NCBI GenBank assembly: GCA_000310025.1
Contig: FN649745.1
Coordinates: forward strand, 475,441-539,440
Length of the DNA: 64,000 nt
Origin: Ectocarpus siliculosus
Taxonomy: Eukaryota; Sar; Phaeophyceae; Ectocarpales; Ectocarpaceae
Direction: 5' to 3'
Shown here: piece by piece, positions 43,469 to 55,200 of the stretch
Layout of the letters: each line of letters begins with the position of its first letter
How positions within the stretch are numbered: position 1 is the stretch's first letter
Made by a program: the position numbers and the translations under genes
The notes under the pieces: generated by a model
Databases searched by the model: none
The model's input: the letters and a program-made list of their open reading frames with translations, nothing else
Told to the model about the DNA's origin: nothing

Positions 43469-46400
43469 CATTTCACGGTTGAGCAAATCGTGTACGAAGG
43501 ACACATCGATCTGGGAGAGAATCTGTGGGAAAAGCTCGGCAAGCCGGTGGGAATGCCGCACCTTGAAGAACGAGACCTTAAGCTTCTCGACGAAGCGATA
43601 TCTATTTTGAACCCGCCAGAGGCCCACGTGCGCGTGGTCGAAGTGGACACCTTCACGGTGAGAGGACGAGCGATCTGGTTGAAACGGCAAGGGCGGTCTT
43701 GCATTCGATCGACAACGCGTACAAGAGGGGACGGTCGTGATTTTCGGTTAGGGCGTAGGCGGTGGTTCCAGGGCCATGCCCGAGATCCCGAGATGAAAAA
43801 TTGCACCACATTCAACAAACGCCAGGAGCAGTTTTACTCGTTGAGAATGGACGACATCGATATTTTCTTCCGATGTTGTTGGAATGGACATAGATCGTTC
43901 ATCGCCACTGCTCTTTGGCTTTTTGTTGTCACAGGAAAGTGAGCGCTCCATCGTAAAAGGGAGCGCCCGTATTGGCCACGGCGACTTCTCCCTGAGGCAG
44001 ATGACGGCAATTTTCAAGCGAGCTTCGCCGTCCGGGTTGGGCATAGCGGAACTGACAGCCACAAATGACGATGAGAGTAAGGCCGAAGAAAGCGACGTTG
44101 CCACCGAAGACATGACGCCAGAGGCTGCGGCGGCGGCGCTCAGGGTATCCGAAAGAGAGAAGCAAGAGGAAGCGATGAAGAAACCACCAAAACTCCCCGA
44201 GATAATCCTCTTCTGGGGTAGGAACATGCGCCGGGGAGGGAATCTGGTCGTGTGCCCTGGCGAATCGTCCATGGACCGGCTCATACAGGCCTATTTGGTG
44301 TGCGAAGTTGTCCAAGACAGCAAGCTCTTCGACAAGAGCGTGTGAGTCGGAGCGATAACATTCTTGCACCCGTGGGTCTCCTTCGAGCGTAACGCGGCCC
44401 CTGCGAGATCCACATGTGGCACGATGTACGACATAGCCTGGGATTGTGGTCGTCGAATTGTTCGTCAGGCTTGTACCACTCGCGCTAAGATCTTCGTACT
44501 TTTGTACCGTTGTCTCGTCGTCCTTTCTCGCGACGCTCTGCCCCCCGCCTCTCCCTTGTCCATCGCCGCCCGTGGGACGTGCTCATCCCAAAGGACGTCA
44601 TTCAGGGAGCGTGTGACGACCGAACGGAAGGGGGGGTTGATGGGGGTCGAACTAGGCGAAACGTCGACCGCGGAACAGGATGCGCTCGAGAACTTAATCA
44701 GCGACTACAGTTTCCACGATGCGTCGATCGGAATCATTTCGCTCGTCGCGAGCATCTACTACTTCTTCGTGTTAGCCAGGAACCATGTGAACGTGCTGAC
44801 GTTGCTGGCGGTGGCGGTTGTGGCCGGCTTGAACCAAGAGGTACGCGTTGCGTGCGATTTGTCAGGTGTTTGCTTTTTTGCGTTTGCGACCGTGCGTCAG
44901 TCATGGCTGCGGTCTCATGGTCGCAACTTCTGACGGCGCCAGGTCATTCCGGTGGAGCGTGGCATTTACTGGGGTACGGGACCTGCAACGTGTTGTTCGA
45001 GAGTCCACGGCTTTTGGTCTTGAAGCCGTTCCAATTCCTGCAATTGTGCTCGTGCTTACGTAGGCCTCCGAGGTGCCTTCGGTTACGCGTGCTCACACGC
45101 CGATCGTCTGTCGTACGTTTGCTCCACCAGGCCACCTGGCCATGGGTGTTCAAGCACATTCTCCTGTGCGCTCGCATGAAGGACCCGATAGTCAGAGTGT
45201 CCCAGTGCCGGCTAGTCCGCCACCACCAGGGACAATTGTCTGGGCAGGGATTTCTCGCTATCGGGCTAGCGGCATTCGGTGTCTACCTCGAGGTGAGTCG
45301 TGTCACGGTGACATACTTCCCTCTTTTTCTCCGTCACGAAATATCGTGTATGTTGATTGTTGTGCCACGGGTAATTTTTTCCCTTGGTTGATCTTCGGTC
45401 GAGTATTGCAGTGGCTCTCACAAACAGTTGGGGCTTGACATAGAAGTCGGTTCATCCCTCCTGTTGCACGACTCAGGTGTTTCCGACGACAGATGGCGAC
45501 ACGCCGCTGTTATTCCGCATCCTTCTGAATGGGTTTCAAGCCGCGATGGTCGCCGTTCTCGTGGTGAACATGGTGCAAGCGGTGGAACCCATGGATCTAT
45601 CTCGAGTCAGCCCGAAGGACCGCCTGAGGCCATGGGCCAGGAAGTACTTGGACGACAATGTCTTCGACACCAAGTGGTACCTCACGCTGCTCGTCGGGGT
45701 CTTGTGGTCAGGCGCTGTTGCGGTCACGATCTATGTCGGTGTATCATACGAGATTGAGGGCCTCGGCTATACCATTCCCGTCATCTGCTTGATCGTGCTG
45801 GGGCTATCTATTGCTGCGGTGAATCCGGGAATGGCTCTCCTGGGCGCTTGGGGTTTCATATGGCTGGTACCGGTGGGGTTGGCATTCGTGTGCCGGTCGG
45901 CATTCGACACCACTCTGATGCTCATCAACAAGGTGTCGCTCACGTGGAGGCGCATGGCAAACGAGGTTGTCTCGCATGCGAGGGACAGTGCGCAGGGAGA
46001 GTTCAGCGTGCGGGATATCCTGAAGTTTCTGCTACAGGTGCTGCCGCTCACGCCTCTGTTCCTGGTGTCCTTGCCCATCCCTGTGCTCTACTTTTTCGTG
46101 TGGTTCATCCACCTCTCCATGCGAGTGCTCCTGCGTGTGGCCGATGCTCTGAGTGCGCCAGCGTTAGATTTCCGCTTGCACCCGATTTTGAGCGACTACG
46201 GTTCGGTGACATGGAAAATGGACCGCTTGTCCATGGACGTGGAGAATAGATCCATGAGAACACTTCTCATGGCAAGGATCGACAAGCTCATGGAATCCAC
46301 ATCGGCCACCCTTGGAGAGCGCTCCAGGAGCGGGGTAATACCTAACAGGCCATACTGGCACCTGAGTAAAACGTCCGCAAACAGACTCGGGTGCATCGCC

Positions 46401-46511
46401 GTCAAGATTGGTACAGGCGAGGAAGAGAGTCCCAAAACTCTCCTCGTCAGCCCCGACTATATCCCCGACAAACCGTCAGCACACGCAGACGCACCTGCTA
46501 GCGTCTGTTGA
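43469..46511 (+). CDS. Multi-pass membrane protein of unknown function (5' partial)
   Basis: Supported exons are 43469-43657, 43935-44341, 44606-44840, 45131-45292 and 45477-46511. Phases agree across the first three and across the last two. At least one short exon between 44841 and 45130 is unresolved: the piece beginning VIPVERGIYW after the acceptor at 44942 is in phase with the upstream exon, but its donor is unclear. The N-terminal part is soluble (HFTVEQIVYEGH; a charged Glu/Lys/Ala stretch), followed by paired hydrophobic segments in the 44606 exon. The last exon, 344 codons, has about five more: LNGFQAAMVAVLVVNMV, WYLTLLVGVLWSGAV, IPVICLIVLGLSIAAV, LLGAWGFIWLVPVGLAFV and VLPLTPLFLVSLPIPVLYFF. 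A cytosol-like polar tail follows. No pore, transporter or enzyme motif is recognised. The start codon was not found. Confidence 0.75.
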
Positions 46512-49500
46512 GGTTGTGATCCCTTCAACGGTATTCCCCCCCCCCCCCCATATATACGGGGGGTTGCGTTGGGCTCTTGCCAACTCCCGGGGAACGTGGT
46601 TGCAACCGGACGTGGGGGCCGTGATTGCTAGCCCGGCACCAAGTGGTTTGCCAGATTGTATTTTTTTACTTTGGGGGGGGGGGGCGATCTTCTTGTGTTG
46701 TCACGGCTGCAGGCTGCGATGTGTGCCTTTTGATAGTCGTGGCGTGTGTTGCAGCGCGGCGGCCTCACTGTAGTGACTTACCTATCGCGTTTTTTTGTAA
46801 GAGGGGGGTAGATTGTTGTTTGCGCACGGGTTTTTATATAGAGGAAGAATGAAAGGCTCTATGAGGTTTCTGTTCCGGGAGATAGAGCTGATGATGTCCG
46901 CGGTAGTGGTGGCATAGGGAAGAGGCGGTTTGTTCTTCGTCGTTAGACGCGTTCTCGTCATTTGCTCGCTTTCAATCAGGCCTACAGGCTCTGCCAAATC
47001 ATACTGTCCAGAGTTATAATTAACGTTGTATCTGGTCCATCAGAAATTTCTGCGAAGTATGCATGAGCTTGTGTATTTTGGACAGCTTTTTTATTGTTTT
47101 TCGTTTTCGTTTTGGCGGGTGCGCGCCTGTTGGCTCTGTTTCCTCGATGCGTTGTGTGTCGTAAAGTGGGCGCTTTTGCTCTTTCGAGTGGCACAATTTG
47201 CAGTTTACGTTTTGGAGGCAAGCGTTGTTCATGGTGATGGTGGTGGTGATGATGATGATGATGGTGGTGGTGGTGTGAGAGGGGAGGTCAGACCCTAAGA
47301 TCGCGATTATCGCCGCTGTTTGTTGCTTCGGTTGGTATATTCGAAATATATGTTTTTGGTATCCCTGCCGATACGGCATGGTATCCCTCTACCTGCGCTA
47401 CTAAGAACTTAGGTCTCTGCATGTATGTGGAGCTGGGTGAGTTTTTGTGCGTGCGAAAAATTCTCTCTTTGGTCGATTTGTTGTTGATTAACAACAAAAA
47501 GGGGCGCTTTTGCCCTTCCGCGTTGCGCAAACTTCAGTTTATATTTGGATGGCAGCAGGTGTTTGTGATGGTGGTTGTGGTGGTGGTGTCAGAGGAGAGG
47601 TCGGCCATGAGATCGCGATTGACGCCTTTTCGCTAGTGTTTTTGTGTTCACGTTGTTGGTATATGTAATCCGGATCATGGAGCTTTTTTTGGCACCCCTG
47701 TCGATACGGCACGGTGTCGGTCTTCTTGCGTGAAAGTGCTCTTGATTCTTTTTTTCCCGCTGCATTAGTGGGGCCGGGATGATATACTTGTCGCTGAAGG
47801 TTTAGCAAGTGTGGATCTACTTACGTGAAACGTGCTTTTGACTCTTCTTTTCCCTCGATGCAGTGTTGTAGGTGGGCCGGGAGCACTTGCTTGCTGCGGA
47901 AGGTTTCAGCATTGTTTGAATCCAGATGATTTCCAGTTCTCCTCGTACGAGACAGTTCGAGCGTCAGATGAAATTGTCTCGGGGATTAGGGGGAACCGCA
48001 GCAGAAGCCGATGCGTGGAGATTCAGTCAAGGCGTCTTTCTGGGCATAGGTCGTGTTGAAATATGAGTCGAAGAACAGGGTGGGTGCGTTCCAACGGTCG
48101 TGTGTCGTTTGTTTTGAAGACACTCGATCAGTCCAGCAATGAAGTACTCCGGCAGCGATAATATATATTGTATTACAGTAGTTTGACGATGCAAACCGTC
48201 AGGAGAAGAACGGTGTTTTCGCCAGGACCCCCATGATTCGATGATGCAGAACCGGAGTCACGACGAGTGCGTGCTTTTTCCCTGCACAACCTTGGTTTGA
48301 TGTAATCTTATCGTGCTTGGCGTTCCATTTTTGTTCGCCGGGACGTGAGTGATTTATTGTGGTTTTGTCGAGGCGCATGCGTTACAGCAGCTAGGCCTAC
48401 TAGTTTTCGGCTGATTTTTCGAACCGGAGAAACATACCACGCATGCAGTACAGCAGTAGCGGCCGGTGGCACGCGGGTGCGCCCCACCGCAGCGGACTGA
48501 ATGCAGGAAAACTATGGCTGTCCTCTACCGTGGGCCACGGGTGATGAGTGAAGCATCAAGAAGCCACGGGAAACCCCCCACTCAAGATTCGATGCCAAAA
48601 TAATAATACGACTAGAGAAGAACAAGGGTGCGGGGTGCCCCCGCCCGTCGTGGACAGCGTGACACCTCCCGAAGCGCGAAAATATTTTTTGTCTTGGCCA
48701 CCGGCCACGCGTACAGTTTCTTCAACACAAGGTGGGCTTCAAACAAAAGCAAGCGGGGAGCCGAGCCCCATCGTCTTTCAACACAAGAAACAAGCAAAAA
48801 CACCGCGGAGAGCAAAAACAGTTAACATGTCCATGCCCAACAAATACACCTTCTATCGTAGACTTCAACATGCAACAAATCTGAGACAAGGCAGCGCCCG
48901 AAATGAAGCGTGGGTGCGCAACACGCAACGACCGTCCAAAAATCTGCGAACCATGTACTGGTTTGCCGGGGTCGGGTCGCTGATCGGTGATTTTACCATG
49001 AAAGTCTCACGTATTCGTTCGTGGCGTTTGGGCTCGTCCACAAACAGGGGCGACGTTGAAGCACTACACATATCGTCCCCTACCCCGTAGCCGATTTTGG
49101 CAGCCATGCGTAAACATCTTTTACTATGAGACAAAGGTTTGAACATGCGGGCGGCTCTGAGTTGCCAAAGAGTGTGTGCCGCCAACACACGTATCCCCGC
49201 ACCTATGCAATATATCTTCACTATCTACAACATCTAGGTATCGCTTCAAACCTGGCCAACGGAGTCAACCAATACATCGACAAGAAACTGAATTTCAACG
49301 CAGAGGGTAGTGCGAGCGCGGCCCGAAGGGGTCTGTTTCACAACACACTCTAACTGGGTAAAATGCCGTCATCGACGCTACTGCGACTGAAAAGTACATG
49401 TTCTGTACAACACTGGACATTTTGTACAACACCGCCGTCAGCACCAAATTTTGCGGTCGATTTCTGCCTGAGGGGCGTGGCACAAAAATGACAACACACA

Positions 49501-50000
49501 TGTGGAAACACGAGGTGCCTGCTGGAATGCGAAATACAAGATGACGAAGAAATATGGAACACCTGGATGGGAAAGACTTGTCTTTCGAAAAACAACTTAA
49601 GATCGGAACCGATAGTAAAATGACACTACGCGCAAAACACAATCGTGTACAATACCAAAATACACGGCTGTCTAGTCGGAAACGCAAGTGCGACATAACG
49701 CATACGGCTGAAACCAGACGCAAAATGTCCGAGTGTCAAATTGACACCAAAATCACGCATACACGATTCATTCGAAAGAAAACACTTCGTAGTTCCACCC
49801 CCAAATCATCTCTCAGTATCCTCAACCAACGCTGCGGAAGTTGTCTATCGTCACATTGCGACCTGTTTTTAAACACCGAACACAGAAAACAAGCATGGCT
49901 ATTTAGGTTTCAGAAAGTGGAGTCAATGCAGTCAACGGGAAACAAGACCAAACATCGCAAATCGCGTTTCAAATTCCCGCAAATCACCAGCTCGATGACG
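46512..50000. other. Convergent intergenic region
   Basis: This is the tail-to-tail interval between the membrane-protein gene and the kinase gene. It has G homopolymers near 46670-46685, a GAT/GGT tract around 47234-47275 and local duplications at 47.1-47.9 kb. From 48 to 50 kb I see only short frames with no family likeness. Confidence 0.55.
47150..47915. repeat. Diverged local duplications
   Basis: Two imperfect duplications sit next to each other. A block around 47195-47335 (containing gagatcgcgatta-like words and a GGT tract) recurs at about 47525-47665. A ~85-base block around 47728-47800 (gtgctcttgattctt, gggccggga, ctgaaggttt) recurs at about 47826-47912. Divergence is high, so they are not recent and not assembly artefacts. 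Confidence 0.55.
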
Positions 50001-52218
50001 TCATGCCGGAGCGGACGGGGGCGCGAGTCCATGCACCACCCCTTCATCCACGCAGCTGTAAGGTGGGGGCGGGGTAGGGGGTCCCTTCTCGGCAGAATCG
50101 GTCTCCCCCTGTTGCTCCATGACGGATACCGCCAAGCCATCGTTCTTCTCCTCGCCAGGTGCTCCGACGCCGCCCAGCTGATGCCCGATGACACTGCTAC
50201 CGCTTGTCGCCCCGAGACCCGGTATGCTAAACCTTCCGCTGATTGGTCGAGTGCACGGGGAGAAGTCACGAAGGGGGTGAGGAAAGTTGGGTACGTCTGT
50301 CAAACTACACAAAACCGCAGCGGTTCGAAAACGTGTGGCCGTGTTGCCGGGGGAGATAGCTGCTGCTGCCACCATCAGTCACTCACAGCTTCGTTTCCAG
50401 AGCTTACCCTGCACACGGCAGTGTAGAGCATTCACGGCTACTTTTGGTTGTGCTAAAACCAGAGCCAAGCAAATGCACTTGCGAAATTCTGCTGCGCGAA
50501 GGGAACACCAGGACGAGCCGCCCCGGCCAATATCAATATGTTTTTTCATTCTGCCGCACCTCTTTCGCATGTGGTTGCAGAATTCATGAAGGTTGATAGC
50601 ACCAGTGCCATCCTCGTCCGCCTCCGCGATCAGCTGCGTCACATCGTACCCCTTTTGCCCGTTCGTCGACCGATCGTGATCGATAGTTCGGGTCGGCCAA
50701 GCCCAAGGCACCAAGAATAACAACGACGACGAAAACGAAAAGACGATAGGAGAGGGGGACAAAAGCAAGGACGAACAAGCAACAGATCAAATGAGCGAGA
50801 GCGAGGGGTCAGGAGGTGGATCACAGCACCAAGCATACCTACCGTGATCTCCTTGAAGGCCTAGCGAAATCGGGCAGCAGGTGACTTGTACAGAAGAACA
50901 GAAGGAAAATGGGGACAAGGCATTCGGGAACAGGTGTAACAAGCAAACACCCAACACACAGAAACATGTAGCCAAAAGTAACAGATGAACGCAAAAAAAT
51001 TGACCAGGAGAACTCGGAATCAATACGACGGTCGGGATAAGACAGATCGAAATTGAAGAAAATAGAGGCTTCACAAGCCATTTCTTTGGGCTTGACGTCA
51101 AGATCAGGAAAAAGATGCCTTCAAGGGCAGAGAGCAGCCTAATGAGTCACTCGTTTGGAGAACAAAAAGAAAGTGGCAGGCGCCGTGTCGACGAGACACA
51201 AGTCGATGCTCGCAACATGGGTACCGTAACATTCAGCGTGGTCGAAACCCAATGTGAAACCCTAGATGGGGGGGGGGGGGGTACTCATAGTCGTGCATGC
51301 CGTACTCGTTTGACCATTGACTTCGCATCCCTACAAAGCCGGGACGGAGCACGCCGGGTTCTCACCGGACCAGGCTCTCACATCACCAAGCGCGAATCGC
51401 CGTGAGGTATTTGGCGAGTCGCATGAAGGGTGAGCTGCATCCTGCTAAGGGTGTTCGGCATCTTGTGCTTACTTCCTTGCGTACGGATGACAGCTGCGTA
51501 TGACTTAATTTATTTTCTGGTGCTTTCACTTCCAGAGACAGTTGTAAGCACTGTGTAACTGCCTCGAGGAAGGCTTGACCATTTTAACACAACGTGGTGC
51601 GATCATCCCCCGTTGCGCGGAGTGAGGGTTCTCGACCCCGCACAACATGATCTACTCGACCACCATTATGGTTACCGCCAAAAAAAAAAAAAAAACGAGG
51701 TAAAAAAAAAACCGGCAACCTGGTTGCCGAGTTCACGAAGTGAATTGGCTTGTTTTACAACGTCGTTGCCAAGCGACGAAAACCCAATCCCGATGGCAAA
51801 CACCGAGGGGGGGGGCTTGTTTTACAACGTCGTTGCCAAGCGACGAAAACCCAACCCCGATGGCAAACACCGGGGGCGGCGGCTTGTTTTACAACGTCGT
51901 TGCCAAGCGACGAAAACCCAAACCCCGATGGCAAACAAGGCCGAGGGGGGGGGGGGGTCTACTCATAGCCGTAACCCTTGATCGGGGGGTGGGACTATTG
52001 GAGCGCACCTTCGAGTCTTTGCCCAGGAACTCCAGCAAGTTTTCCTTCGAAATGGACCCAGAATCGTCCATGTCGAGTAGATCGAAGGCCTCCGCGAGCC
52101 GCTCGTCTGTCATCTCCTTCCCGCCTGTCTCCAGCGTCGCCGCGAGGAACTCGGTGTAATGCAGGAACCCATCATGGTCGTCGTCCACTTCGTCGAAAAG
52201 ACCGACCAGCTGGTGAAA

Positions 52219-52250
<32 letters not shown>

Positions 52251-55200
52251 GCAACAACAGCGACAGCACACGACGAAACGGACGGGGAAAATACGTAGGG
52301 AAAAAGGTGTTCACTTGTCAGAAGAGACTTTCGAAGCTACCTGAGAATATGTGCTGGGCCGTGAACAACCGCGAAGATTTCATGCATCAGCTTGCCTTCC
52401 CACGCATCATGGGTACCGTAAGAGTCGGAGAGTTGGCACGGGCCGGAGAGATGGCACCGGTCGGAGAGATGGCACCGGGGTGCGATAAAAACCCCGAGAA
52501 TAAAACATTTAATTCGATTTACGCACCGGGGTCGGTGAGAACGCACCCGGTGCGATCTCTGGGTGCGATCTCTCCGACTCCCAAATCCAAGATTGAACTC
52601 CTTTTCAGCTGCCGGAATGAGGTACATGTGCGTACCTTTTACACGTGGGGACGGAGTCAGCGGAGCGCCACTCCTTTACGTACGATTGGATGGTCGCGGT
52701 TCACGCGGGATGCCAGTTGTTTTCATATTTTTATTGGTATGGAAGTTGCCAACCGTACACTCAACCAAACACACAAGCGTACAACAAGCACCCTACTCCA
52801 CCTCACACAACCCGACACTGTTGTACCTCTGCGTACGTACTGGTATCCGTAGAAGGAGACCGAAACGAAAGCGGGAAACATTGATACCGTGTGTACTGGT
52901 ACCACCTCAGATGGAAACGATATCGTGAGGAAGAGGTACCTGCACCCTCTGGCATGGCACAATCAATGGCTGTGTGTGTGCGCTCGCACGGACTGGCATC
53001 GCCTAGCTTTTTTTTGTTTGCGCTATTTCGCCGCTTTGTTCGGGGTATGTTGTATTTCGCCGCCTTTTTTCCGGCTCAGATATGCGTGTGTGTGCAGAAG
53101 ACCGTGTGCGTGCGTGCGTATCTACACTGGTACCAATCAATACTATGGCAACGGTCGGGGAGATGGCACCGGGTTGCGTGCATACAGCACCTGTGTGCAT
53201 TTCATCGGGGATCGCATCGGTCGGAGAGATCGCAACGGGGTGCCTTGAAAATTCTAAACGAAATAATTTAATTGCATTTCCGCACCGGGGTCGGAGAGAT
53301 GGCACCGGGGTGCGATAAAAAACCCGAGGAAATACATTTAAAAAAACGATCGCACCCGGTGCCAACTCTCCGACTCTTACGGTAATCTTCAAACAAGGCA
53401 GACGAGAGCGCCCGGTAAGAGCACCTGGTAAGGGCGCCATGTGCATTCCGGCGCGTCACTGTTGTTATGGTCCAAGCATCACATACTTCAAATATGACTT
53501 GATGTGCCAATTGTTATGATTTTCTGAAAGTAAGAAATATGCAGGAGGGTCTTATCACCTGTAGGTGGTCGTAGCGGTAAAGAAACGGATGAAATAAAGC
53601 TGTGCGTGACTTTGATGCAGTCAAACCGCCAGAAAAATCGGAAAGAGTCGCACAACTAACCTCTGCGTCGGAGTAGCCCTGTTTCTTCAGAACCTTCTGG
53701 AACTCGGCTCGGCTGACGCGACCATTCTGGTCCACGTCGTACGCCTTGAACGCGCTCCGCATCGCCTTCGTTTCCTCTGGCTTGCTCCTGTAGGCCACCA
53801 GCATCAGCGCCGTCCTCTTCACCTGGAAGGAAAAGCCAAAACATTGTTTGACGCGTGGTTATCATCAAACACTGCTTAGAAACGACGCCGAATGGGGGGG
53901 GGGGGGGGGGGGGAACCCCCAGACGGGGAAGCCGGAAACCTTTGACCCATGGCCCCCCACCCCCAAAAAAACGGGGCGGAAAAAGGCGGGGTCCCCACGG
54001 AAAAGGGTCTCCCACCACCAAAAGCGAAACCCCCCGGGGTATTTGGGGAATACAAATAAAGGGGGACGGGCACCCGCTCAAGGGGTTTGGGAAATTGGGG
54101 TTAATTCCCTTGGGAGGGGGGAAAGCTACGGTAGAAGTAATTTTTTTTTTGGGGGCTTACCATCCCCAAACCCAAAGGGGGGGGGGGGAAAGGGGGGGGN
54201 NNNNNNNNNNNNNNNNNNNNNNNNNNNNNNNNNNNNNNNNNNNNNNNNNNNNNNNNNNNNNNNNNNNNNNNNNNNNNNNNNNNNNNNNNNNNNNNNNNNC
54301 GGTAACATTCAACCGGGTGGAAAAACAAAGGGAAACCCGGGGGGGGGGGGGGGGGTGTACTCATAGTCGTGCATGCCGTACTCGTTTGACCATTGACCTC
54401 GCATCCCTACAAAGCCGGGACGGAGCACGCCGGGTTCTCACCGGACCAGGCTCTCACATCACCAAGCGCGAAGCGCCGTGAGGTATTTGGCGAGTCGCAT
54501 GAAGGGTGAGCTGCATCCTGCTAAGGGTGTTCGGCATCTTGTGCTTACTTCCTTGCGTACGGATGACAGCTACGTATGACTTAATTTATTTTCTGGTGCT
54601 TTCACTTCCAGACGCCGAATGGGGGGTGGGGGATTGGTGGGGAGAGGGACAGCGGCGCAAGTTACATGCCGCAGCTTACGAAACGCCCGGGGCCCTGCGT
54701 CCTGCATCGTTCGTCGACTCTGTAGGCTTGATGGAATAAATCGGCTTAGTACAGCCACCGAATGAGTATCCTCTGCGTTGCTCTCCCCTCCTCATTCTCT
54801 GGTGAGCACCAAGCAAACACGCTCCTTCATCAAAAGAGACCACCATTGTCTCCACGCGTGACCGCGGCGGAAGGGTTCGGCACACATGAGCGATACAGTC
54901 ATCTGTCGAACCAAGAAACAGCGACGCCACCCGACACGCCCTCGAATAACTCACCTCGTGTTGCGCGGCACATCTCACATGAACAAGAAAACGACAGAGC
55001 AAGAGCACCATCGGTTGGCACACACGCTACATTGCACGCAAGCGACGCCGACGTTCACGCAAACCCCTTGGCAGATAAAACTCCTACTTCATTCTTGACG
55101 TCTTCAAGGAAGCCCGAACTTTCAGTGTGGCCCGACCGACAAGTTGTCGATTGGGGTAGAAAACCGCAAAACACGCCAAGAGCGGCGCGCACCTTGCTGT

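Noticed and set aside
49554-50426. 290-codon plus-strand frame
   Set aside because: Its right half is antisense to the last kinase exon, and the rest is Lys/Thr/Ser-rich with no family likeness.
51748-51957. CRISPR-like array
   Set aside because: The units are contiguous tandem repeats without unique spacers in a eukaryotic intron.
53848-54481. Gly/Pro-rich frames across the second gap
   Set aside because: They run through homopolymer-stretched low-quality sequence and the N run.
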